The position numbers and the translations under genes are program-made. A model generated the notes under the pieces. The model was not told the origin of the DNA. It ran no database searches and was given only the letters and a program-made list of their open reading frames with translations. A stretch of DNA of 6,826 bases from Porticoccus sp. (lineage in GTDB: Bacteria > Pseudomonadota > Gammaproteobacteria > Pseudomonadales > Porticoccaceae). The DNA is taken from contig DRHD01000003.1 of the NCBI GenBank assembly GCA_011049795.1, positions 1-6,826 of the forward strand, in the 5' to 3' direction. Below, one piece after another: positions 1-5,637 of this stretch. Positions within the stretch are counted from its first letter, which is position 1. Each line of letters starts with the position of its first letter.

Positions 1-1
1 C

Positions 2-52
2 GTCCAGTCTGAACCCTTCGGCCCCATTCACGTTAAAGCAAGAGCATCATGA
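2..52 (+). CDS. scpA: 3' end of probable ScpA (segregation and condensation protein A), partial
   Basis: An open frame enters from the left edge and encodes VQSEPFGPIHVKARAS before a TGA at 50-52. That stop overlaps the scpB ATG (49-51) as ATGA, the usual sign of translational coupling. ScpA is the kleisin subunit that bridges SMC heads and binds ScpB, and scpA normally lies directly upstream of scpB. The assignment rests mainly on position and the overlap, because only 16 codons are visible. The short tail is compatible with a ScpA C-terminal winged helix, but this is not proven by the sequence here. Confidence 0.7.
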   Translation, partial: VQSEPFGPIHVKARAS

Positions 53-936
53 GTATCGATACCAAACAACTACAATTAATTCTTGAAGGCGCACTAATGG
101 CGTCGGCCAAACCGCTCACTGTGGCGCAATTGGCGGAGCTATTTGATGAAGAGTTAGAAGAACGTCCGGCTAATGATGTTATCCGTGCAGCGCTGGAAGA
201 TATTCAAAACGATAGTCAGGGGCGTGGTTTTGAATTGAAAGAAGTATCCAGTGGATATCGTTTTCAGGTAGTTCAATCTATCGCGCCATGGGTCGGTCGT
301 TTGTGGGATGAGAAACCACAAAAATATTCGCGCGCATTATTAGAAACTTTAGCCTTGATTGCCTATCGTCAACCGATTACCCGTGGTGATATCGAAGATA
401 TTCGCGGTGTGGCGGTGAGCTCCTATATTGTAAAAACCTTATTGGAGCGTGAATGGGTACGGGTGGTCGGTCATAAAGATGTACCTGGGCGTCCTGCCAT
501 GTACGCGACTACTAGACGCTTCCTGGATTATTTTGATCTGAAAAACCTTGAAGATTTGCCCACGCTGGCAGAAATTCGTGATCTCGATAGTATGAATGAA
601 GAATTGGCGCTGGAAGGTGCTGATACGCCTGATCCGGAAAAAATTGCTGCAGGAACTGATGAGGGTGACGAGGCAACACAAGGTGATGAAAACGTTGCTG
701 TCGTGACCGGTGAAGAGATTGAGCAAGTCTTGGATACGACGGATACAGGCGACACGCTGGACGAAACTGATAACGATGATACTGAGCAGCCGGCAGAAAT
801 TGATGGCGGCGAGTTAGTGATAGCCGAGTTAGACTCGCCAGCAGAAGCAGAAGCAGAAGCAGAAGCAGAAGCAGAAGCAGAAGCAGAAGCAGAAGCAGAA
901 GCAGAAGTCTCAGACAGCAACGATGTACCGGCATAA
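49..936 (+). CDS. scpB: Segregation and condensation protein B (ScpB) with long acidic, repeat-bearing C-terminal tail
   Basis: ScpB is a cytoplasmic, non-SMC subunit of the SMC-ScpAB condensin, where a ScpB dimer binds the kleisin ScpA. The N-terminal winged helix covers about residues 5-85. The second covers about 90-165 and holds the family signature LALIAYRQPITRGDIE (101-116), followed by VPGRPAMYATTRRFLDYF (145-162) and the LEDLPTL segment (167-173). The conserved core ends near residue 180. A tail of about 115 residues follows, rich in Asp, Glu and Thr, ending in eleven Ala-Glu pairs (265-286). This makes the protein clearly longer than compact ScpBs of about 180-200 residues; acidic tails are common in gammaproteobacterial ScpBs. 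The start is fixed by the ATGA overlap with the upstream gene and by AGAG at 41-44. rluB follows after 38 bases, so an scpA-scpB-rluB operon is likely. Confidence 0.95.
   Translation: MSIDTKQLQLILEGALMASAKPLTVAQLAELFDEELEERPANDVIRAALEDIQNDSQGRGFELKEVSSGYRFQVVQSIAPWVGRLWDEKPQKYSRALLETLALIAYRQPITRGDIEDIRGVAVSSYIVKTLLEREWVRVVGHKDVPGRPAMYATTRRFLDYFDLKNLEDLPTLAEIRDLDSMNEELALEGADTPDPEKIAAGTDEGDEATQGDENVAVVTGEEIEQVLDTTDTGDTLDETDNDDTEQPAEIDGGELVIAELDSPAEAEAEAEAEAEAEAEAEAEAEVSDSNDVPA
841..906 (+). repeat. Perfect (GCAGAA)x11 hexanucleotide tandem repeat inside scpB
   Basis: Eleven uninterrupted copies of GCAGAA encode (Ala-Glu)11 near the C-terminus of ScpB. Every unit is identical at the DNA level, including the third codon positions, which points to expansion by replication slippage rather than selection on the protein alone. 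Because the unit is six bases, changes in copy number keep the reading frame and only lengthen or shorten the acidic tail. On the opposite strand the same repeat produces artificial poly-Leu and Ser-Ala reading frames. Confidence 0.97.
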
Positions 937-974
937 TGCCAGCCCCTTTTTCTTATATTTAAAAGCCCATAGCC

Positions 975-1832
975 ATGACTGATGCCCCCAATGCCCCCGC
1001 TGGTGACAAACTGCAAAAACTTCTCGCCCAGGTAGGTGTCGGTTCCCGACGTGAAATGGAAAAAGTGATCGCCGCCGGGCGCGTGACGGTTAATGGTCGG
1101 GTGGCCAAATTGGGTGATCGGGCCAATAGTCGGGATACCATTGCGGTGGACGGTAAGCCCGTTGCAGTACAGGAAGAAGGTGTGGCTGGACGGGTGTTGG
1201 TATACAACAAGCCAGAGGGTGAAATATGCTCTCGTTCAGATCCGGAAGGTCGTAGAACGGTATTTGATGGTTTACCCAAGCTGAAAGGCAGTCGCTGGAT
1301 CGCCGTCGGCCGCCTGGATTTCAATACCACGGGTCTGTTGTTATTTACTACCGATGGCCAATTAGCCAACGCACTGATGCATCCCTCTTCAGAAATAGAC
1401 CGCGAATATTTGTGCCGTGTGCTTGGGCATATCGATGAGGCGGTTATTCAACGTTTGCTGGATGGGATTTTGCTTGAAGACGGTGTCGCCAAGTTTACCG
1501 ATGTGGTTGACGGTGGTGGCGAAGGTGCTAACCGCTGGTATTACGTGGCTTTAATGGAAGGGCGTAATCGAGAGGTGCGCCGCCTGTGGGAGTCACAGGA
1601 AATACAGGTGAGCCGCTTAAAGCGCGTTCGCTTTGGTTCGGTTTTTCTACCGCCAAAATTAAAGCAAGGTCAGTGGGAAGAAATGCCCTTTAAGGAAATT
1701 CAGGAACTTTATAAGGCGGTGTCATTGGAAGCACCTAAACCGGCAAAAATATTGCCGAAAGAGCGCGCGAACATGGAGCGCCAGCAACGAAAAAATCGCG
1801 GTATCAAGCGCCCTCAACGTGGCCGCCGTTAA
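975..1832 (+). CDS. rluB: 23S rRNA pseudouridine synthase RluB (pseudouridine 2605 type)
   Basis: A member of the RsuA/RluB/E/F family, which isomerises a specific uridine in 23S rRNA; E. coli RluB modifies U2605. An S4 RNA-binding domain spans about residues 11-60 (KLQKLLAQVGVGSRREMEKV). The catalytic domain follows, with VYNKPEG (76-82), the catalytic-Asp motif GRLDFNTTGLLLFTTDG (112-128, Asp115), and the late family motif EGRNREVRRLWE (195-206). The last 25 or so residues are strongly basic (KERANMERQQRKNRGIKRPQRGRR region), typical of RluB tails that contact rRNA. The length of 285 residues fits RluB better than the shorter RsuA or RluE. The gene sits 38 bases after scpB, the classic gammaproteobacterial arrangement. 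No strong Shine-Dalgarno is visible before the ATG, which suggests partial dependence on upstream translation. Confidence 0.94.
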   Translation: MTDAPNAPAGDKLQKLLAQVGVGSRREMEKVIAAGRVTVNGRVAKLGDRANSRDTIAVDGKPVAVQEEGVAGRVLVYNKPEGEICSRSDPEGRRTVFDGLPKLKGSRWIAVGRLDFNTTGLLLFTTDGQLANALMHPSSEIDREYLCRVLGHIDEAVIQRLLDGILLEDGVAKFTDVVDGGGEGANRWYYVALMEGRNREVRRLWESQEIQVSRLKRVRFGSVFLPPKLKQGQWEEMPFKEIQELYKAVSLEAPKPAKILPKERANMERQQRKNRGIKRPQRGRR

Positions 1833-1947
1833 TTTTTAGAGCTTAAGGTTCTATTGGTAACTTTCGCGGCTAACTCTCTTAGAATACATTATTACCGTGT
1901 AGTAATTTTTGTGTTTCTGCTACCTAAGGTTTTGCTTAAGGGTGGTA

Positions 1948-1977
1948 TTCTGAGGGCGCAATAAAAAAATTAATAAT
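1948..1977 (+). promoter_or_regulatory. Weak candidate sigma-70 promoter before the membrane-protein pair
   Basis: In the 177-base gap after rluB, an AT-rich stretch contains AATAAT (1972-1977, five of six matches to the -10 consensus). A poor -35 candidate, TTCTGA (1948-1953), lies 18 bases upstream. Transcription would begin near 1984, about 26 bases before the ATG at 2010. The gap suggests the pair is transcribed separately from rluB, but the -35 match is weak and no clear rluB terminator is visible, so read-through is also possible. Confidence 0.22.
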
Positions 1978-2009
1978 AAACAGTCGGTAGCGCGGATAAG
2001 CACAATGAT

Positions 2010-2894
2010 ATGAGTTTTCTAAGGACGATATTACGGTCCCCTGTAGGGCATTACTGGCTTTATGGTGTGGCATTCGTTGTCATTTCAATCGTCGTATGGC
2101 TCAGTGCGTATTCCAGTATTAGCGTTAAAAGCCTGTCTCAGCGCAGCTACAATAGCTATCAGTGTGAGACCGTTGCTGGCAGCGCATCCCGCCCTGAGCA
2201 AATATTCAGGATACTGGATTTATTTATTTTGGATGCTGATTCATTGGCTAATGCCTTGTGCCAGGATCCGGCTTTTGCGCAGCGCTACACGCAGGTTAAT
2301 GTCAGTTGGATGCATCGTGACCAGATTGATTTGCGCAGCCTGTTTAACCAACAGTATGAATTAATATTTTCTAAGCCCGAGTTATTAAATCACTTGGCCG
2401 AAGGGGTCTCCGACAACTATCTTGCGCTGGCCAAGCATGCCGATTACGCCAGTCAGTTGATTGCTCTAAACACGGTACCGCAGCTATCTAATGATTATTT
2501 TAGAGGTAAACGTTTGGGTTTGATTGATGACCCCCTCAGTTTGTCTGGTTATCAAATTCCTAAAGCGGCCTTAAAAAAAGCCGATATCGATGACACTCTG
2601 TATGAAGTGATTTCATACAAATCTCACGATTTGTTACACCGGGCATTATTACTGGGTGAGATTGATGTGATGGCGTCATTTGCCCCTATCGGTAGTGTGC
2701 AGAATACCACCGCAAGAAAAAGCTTATTGCTACAAGAAAAGTTACTGGGGCCACGTTGGTATTTACAATCCGAACTGCTAGAGCAAGAGATTCACTGTCG
2801 GGTGATTACTCATTTACAAGCTTTTGCTGCCCGGCACGTTAGTCCGTACATCAACGATATCTCCGTGCTGAGAGGTTGTTTGCGTGAGGCTTAA
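2010..2894 (+). CDS. Membrane-anchored periplasmic protein with a PhnD-like (type 2 periplasmic binding) domain
   Basis: This is not a named gene to me. Residues 1-15 are basic (RTILRS), followed by one hydrophobic helix at about 16-35. The rest (36-294) should be periplasmic, with the helix kept as an anchor because no lipobox or clear cleavage site is seen. Residues 166-188 (FRGKRLGLIDDPLSLSGY and following) and 205-224 (SHDLLHRALLLGEIDVMASF) match the pattern of phosphonate/phosphite-type binding proteins: GK-R-hydrophobic-D-P-x-S-x-SG, then SH...A...GE-D. Residues 116-121 (YELIFS) sit where that fold has its 'YDL' strand. Four cysteines (52, 84, 263, 290) would allow two disulfides. The next gene overlaps its end by 11 bases and encodes a two-pass membrane protein, and no ABC permease or ATPase genes are present. 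I therefore infer ligand sensing rather than uptake. The ATG follows a weak GGATAAG (1994-2000). An ATG at 2005 is excluded because it meets a stop after two codons. Confidence 0.85.
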   Translation: MSFLRTILRSPVGHYWLYGVAFVVISIVVWLSAYSSISVKSLSQRSYNSYQCETVAGSASRPEQIFRILDLFILDADSLANALCQDPAFAQRYTQVNVSWMHRDQIDLRSLFNQQYELIFSKPELLNHLAEGVSDNYLALAKHADYASQLIALNTVPQLSNDYFRGKRLGLIDDPLSLSGYQIPKAALKKADIDDTLYEVISYKSHDLLHRALLLGEIDVMASFAPIGSVQNTTARKSLLLQEKLLGPRWYLQSELLEQEIHCRVITHLQAFAARHVSPYINDISVLRGCLREA

Positions 2895-4107
2895 ATCGCT
2901 TGTCGCACTATTTTTCATTTGGCTGTTATCGACGGTGTTGGTCTGTACCTCGTTATATCAATTAACGGTGTCGACATTAATGGTGGATATTAAGCAGGAG
3001 TTGAATCAGCATTTATCTTTATCCTTCGATGAGGCTTTATTCAGTGATGAAGCTGGGCGCATCAATGACCATCGTTCTATTCTCTATGTTGGCAAGCAGA
3101 TTAATAAAGCCTTGGAATCTGTACTGGAAACACGGTGGTATTCTGTTGTTCGCCCCAGTCAGCTATCACTCTTAGTTGTTGACGGCATTACCGTGGATAA
3201 AAAATTGTGGCAGGGAGAGTCGTACTATTTCTTATTAGAGCGAAACCAGATTCCCCGCCGGATTCAAGTTGGGCTTACGCTGGCAATGAACGACTGGCTG
3301 CTTAGCGCGATTGCTATCGTGTTGGCAGGGCTGATTGCTGCTTTTTATCGTTTATCTCCAACTCCGGTTTCAGCGGTGCACCGGAAGTGGATTGATTATC
3401 TACTCGCTAGAGATTATGACGAGGCGTCGGTTTATTCAAGGGTGTTAGCTTTTGGCGAGCAGCAACTTGCCTTGAATGACCAGCAGTGGAATCTATTTAA
3501 TTTATTGCACCGGGTTGAGAGTGGCAATTTTACAGAAAGTATTACCGTGATCACTGATCCGCGTATCTTGGACTTTAGTGAGTTACAGCTTGCATGGTTT
3601 ACACGACGCCTGGCTGATTGTAACAGCAGCACTGACGCGGACGGGAAGGTCAGCGATATTATTGAAGATGCCTGGCGTTTAGCTGAGGCTGCCGACAAAA
3701 TCATTATTGACCTGATTAATAGTCGCTTAACCATTCATGATATTGAGGTGCCCGTCGGAAAAACGGCTTTATTCTACTATGCCTGGTATGCGAGTAAAAA
3801 GCGGCAGGGTGATGGTTGGATGGTTAATCCTCAAAGTAATAAACCTGATCGAGAGCAAGGGCAGGAGTTGGCGAAGTTAATGTGGTCCCATAAGGGCCAT
3901 GCTAAAGCCATCAGTGATTTGGAGGAGGTGGGCTTGAAAGCTAAAACACTGGATCAAAATCGCAGCAAGATTAAGGAAGAGTTGGTGGCCGCAATAGGTG
4001 AAACCTTGGCTAGCCATTATCTGTTTGAAACAGAAAAAGATTCGCAGGCTGGAAGAATGCGTTATCGGTTAAAATTATCTGCTGATCAAATTGACATTAT
4101 TCAATAA
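2884..4107 (+). CDS. Two-pass membrane protein with periplasmic loop and large conserved-looking cytoplasmic domain; putative signal transducer
   Basis: I do not recognise this family by name. It starts at GTG (2884) with AGAGG at 2871-2875, eight bases upstream. The start lies inside the last codons of the preceding gene, so the two are probably translationally coupled. Predicted topology: MRLKS inside, membrane helix about 5-27, periplasmic domain about 28-136, second helix about 137-157, then about 250 cytoplasmic residues beginning with FYRLSPTP and VHRKW. This is the layout of a bacterial transmembrane sensor, but no histidine-kinase, GGDEF, EAL, HAMP or methyl-acceptor motif is seen. 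The cytoplasmic part has helical stretches (about 165-285). A compact block follows with TALFYYAWYASKKR (294-307), GWMVNPQS (311-318), KGHAKAISDLEEVGLKAKTL (337-356), DQNRSKIKEEL (357-367) and RMRYRLKLSADQIDII (391-406). The final block looks like a winged-helix or similar small domain. The stop overlaps the stop region of the convergent gene. Confidence 0.85.
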   Translation: MRLKSLVALFFIWLLSTVLVCTSLYQLTVSTLMVDIKQELNQHLSLSFDEALFSDEAGRINDHRSILYVGKQINKALESVLETRWYSVVRPSQLSLLVVDGITVDKKLWQGESYYFLLERNQIPRRIQVGLTLAMNDWLLSAIAIVLAGLIAAFYRLSPTPVSAVHRKWIDYLLARDYDEASVYSRVLAFGEQQLALNDQQWNLFNLLHRVESGNFTESITVITDPRILDFSELQLAWFTRRLADCNSSTDADGKVSDIIEDAWRLAEAADKIIIDLINSRLTIHDIEVPVGKTALFYYAWYASKKRQGDGWMVNPQSNKPDREQGQELAKLMWSHKGHAKAISDLEEVGLKAKTLDQNRSKIKEELVAAIGETLASHYLFETEKDSQAGRMRYRLKLSADQIDIIQ

Positions 4108-4570
4108 GGTGTAGTGGGTTCTCATCATCTTTGCTGTAAATTAGTGTGACGCCAGATTCAGCACTGATACTGCCGGAATAATTATTGAGATAAGTTTCAG
4201 AACCACCGCCGCCTGCCATTAAGTAACCGTTCAAACTATTATCAGCTACGGTGTATTCGAAACTCCCAGTACCTTTCCAGCCAAGTTCATCACCGCTAAT
4301 ACGTAGACTACCGCTGGGGGATATCGGTAGCTGTATTGTTGTTTCGAAATTTGAGGCATCCCCTTCAGTTATAGTAACTTTCAAAGTTATTTCAGAGCCA
4401 ATTATCTCGCCAGCCTGATCACTTGATACATAAAATTGAGTGGCTATTCCTACGGGAGCAAATCCAAATATGATCTTATCAAGCTTATGATCGGCAAAGG
4501 CGTTATTAATGGTAAAAAAAACTAAAAACACCGAAAGATTGAGAAGGATAGGTTTTTTAATCACACGCAT
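4097..4570 (-). CDS. Small secreted protein of unknown function
   Basis: This gene encodes 157 residues and I do not recognise the family. Residues 1-26 form a clear Sec signal peptide: basic MRVIKK, a hydrophobic core, then Ala-Phe-Ala with predicted cleavage before Asp27. There is no lipobox cysteine and no cysteine anywhere, so the mature product of about 131 residues is probably free in the periplasm or exported. The mature part is rich in beta-prone and small residues, with alternating patterns such as SEITLKVTITEG (59-70) and TGSFEYTVADNSLNGYL (101-117) and a run of four glycines (120-123). This suggests an all-beta fold. It converges on the upstream-lying membrane-protein gene and the two coding regions share 11 bases. 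A possible -10 (TATTAA on the minus strand) lies about 22 bases before the ATG, but the ribosome-binding site (TAGAGCC) is weak. Confidence 0.75.
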   Translation of the reverse strand: MRVIKKPILLNLSVFLVFFTINNAFADHKLDKIIFGFAPVGIATQFYVSSDQAGEIIGSEITLKVTITEGDASNFETTIQLPISPSGSLRISGDELGWKGTGSFEYTVADNSLNGYLMAGGGGSETYLNNYSGSISAESGVTLIYSKDDENPLHLIE

Positions 4571-4904
4571 ATTAGGCTCTACTCTAAATTTAATAGTCTG
4601 GAGAGTTAGATGGCGAATTCAAAAATAGTTCATTTTTATGGTTGATTAGCGTGATGACTTTGGTTTGGTATGGATTCTGTTATTGGCAGCGAGTGAGCAA
4701 ATAGACATGCACACTGCAGGGTGTCTCTAAAAATCTGGTGAATTACCGATATTTTCAGTAACCACTCAATATCTAACTGTGGGCATGAATTCTAGGTTTG
4801 CCAATCTTCAAAAAACTGACCCTGTTTACTCTTGGAAAAACAATTAACAACAATATAAATCACGAGTCATTGCTGACACCGGAATGTGAGCGAGGCTTAA
4901 GTCG
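4571..4904. other. Gene-poor AT-rich intergenic stretch
   Basis: No convincing coding region, tRNA or small RNA is visible on either strand across these 334 bases. Near the left end lies the putative promoter and leader of the minus-strand secreted-protein gene. The rest is AT-rich, with short phrases such as CAGGGTGTCTCTAAAAATC (near 4718-4736) that resemble insertion-sequence ends in style but cannot be matched to a partner here. GAGG at 4892-4895 precedes the ATG of the following small reading frame. The stretch may be decayed sequence, as the adjacent IS fragment suggests. Confidence 0.5.
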
Positions 4905-5180
4905 ATGAAAAACACTGCTTGGAAAAATAATTTATTACAGAAAAATTTGCTGACATTAGAGGGGTACTCTGCCGTCAGCAAAAGTAATTATTGGTGGAGT
5001 TACCAACACGCAGGTGGAAAGGGTATGCAGGCAAGATCCTCGAGAGGACCTGCTACGGTAAGTGAACTTAAAGCTGCCAGCAGTATAACAATACCTATTT
5101 TAGTTTTTAACATTGATTTAATACCTAGAGAAGTGAATAAGAGGGTAATATACGCTGGTTATCCATATGTTTGGGTATGA
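4905..5180 (+). CDS. Doubtful 91-codon reading frame, unknown product
   Basis: An ATG preceded by CGAGG at 4891-4895 (nine bases upstream) opens a 91-codon frame ending at TGA 5178-5180. The protein has no signal peptide or membrane helix and matches no family I recognise. Codon use differs from the core genes: AGA/AGG arginine and ATA isoleucine are frequent, whereas scpB and rluB use CGN and ATT/ATC. That pattern fits either horizontally acquired DNA or a non-coding stretch. A strong bulged inverted repeat (5023-5056) lies inside it, which also argues against simple coding. Beyond the stop, the same frame runs on to a TAA near 5240, where the IS remnant appears to begin, so this could be the 5' part of a broken gene. 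The call is weak. Confidence 0.3.
   Translation: MKNTAWKNNLLQKNLLTLEGYSAVSKSNYWWSYQHAGGKGMQARSSRGPATVSELKAASSITIPILVFNIDLIPREVNKRVIYAGYPYVWV
5023..5056. repeat. Bulged 13-bp inverted repeat (potential hairpin)
   Basis: The right arm GAGGACCTGCTAC (5044-5056) is fully complementary to a left arm made of GTA (5023-5025), GCAGG (5027-5031) and TCCTC (5037-5041). A single extra T (5026) and an extra CAAGA (5032-5036) interrupt the left arm, and the centre is GA (5042-5043). All 13 pairs are Watson-Crick. The one-sided bulges are typical of folded single-stranded DNA or RNA elements rather than of a dimeric protein operator. No T-run follows on either strand, so it is not a standard intrinsic terminator. 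Confidence 0.6.
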
Positions 5181-5214
5181 AAAGATGTTATGGAAGCAAT
5201 AATTAAAAGTCATG

Positions 5215-5279
5215 GAGCTGTAGCAAAATCTGTATAACTGCCAATCATTAACCCCACTAACGGATAAGGGTAGGCAATT
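5215..5279 (+). mobile_element. Probable left end and leader of a decayed IS256-family insertion sequence
   Basis: AAAATCTGTATAACTG (5225-5240) resembles, from memory, the AAAGTCCGTATAATTG segment in the terminal inverted repeat of IS256. It lies about 40 bases before the transposase remnant, a sensible distance for an IS left end. The exact outer boundary and target duplication cannot be set because the right end of the element is missing. The resemblance is from recall and not from an alignment. Confidence 0.45.
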
Positions 5280-5570
5280 ATAAAACATGAAGACTTACAA
5301 ACGCTGGCTCAGGCGGCAGCTAAGAATATAAAAACCGAAGCAAACCTTAATGAGTTTCGACAGATGCTCACCGAGATCACTGTTGAAACAGCACTTAACG
5401 CGGAGCTTGACGATCATCCAGGCTAGTAAAGGCACGATTCTTCTGTCACCACCAATAGTCGTAACGGCTACACCAGCAAGACGCTTCAAATCGATGATGG
5501 TTAATTTAAAGTAGACACGCTAAGTGACCGAGAAGGTAGTTTCGATGGCCCAACTGGGTGAGATTCAGGC
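5280..5570 (+). pseudogene. IS256-family (Mutator-type) transposase, N-terminal remnant
   Basis: One frame starting at 5280 reads IKHEDLQTLAQAAAKNIKTE, then ANLNEFRQMLTEITVETALN and AELDDHPG, the well-known N-terminus of IS256-family transposases. It then hits TAG and TAA (5424-5429) exactly where Tyr-Glu would be expected. The frame continues as RHDSSVTTNSRNGYTSKTLQ and IDDG, meets TAA (5502-5504, expected Gln), and resumes as FKVDTLSDREGSFD. After about 5546 the match shifts by one base (PQL at 5550-5558) and is then lost. The expected start codon appears as ATA. Roughly 95 of about 400 codons remain, without the DDE catalytic residues, so the element is dead. The three stops in an otherwise readable frame indicate decay by point mutation after truncation of the right side. 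Confidence 0.88.
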
Positions 5571-5637
5571 TGCCCCTAAGTTCCAGATGCTTAATACTAA
5601 TTCTTTAAGACCAGTTTTTGATCATAGCCCCCGATCT

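Noticed and set aside
841..906. CRISPR array or phase-variation tract
   Set aside because: Repeat units are only six bases with no spacers, and a multiple of three cannot switch the reading frame.
512..1016. Minus-strand reading frames with poly-Leu and Ser-Ala runs opposite scpB
   Set aside because: They are read from the reverse complement of the GCAGAA repeat and of a clearly coding scpB; the low-complexity runs are artefacts.
1920..1943. Intrinsic terminator from the CCTAAG...CTTAAGG inverted repeat after rluB
   Set aside because: The stem is short and imperfect and is not followed by a T-run.
5023..5056. Integron attC site
   Set aside because: The bulged hairpin recalls attC folding, but no RYYYAAC and GTTRRRY core boxes flank it and no integrase or cassette array is present.
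5120..5240. RtcB-like tail in the read-through translation after 5180
   Set aside because: A faint likeness to an RtcB C-terminal segment was noticed, but it needs reading through a stop, is very short, and overlaps the probable IS end.
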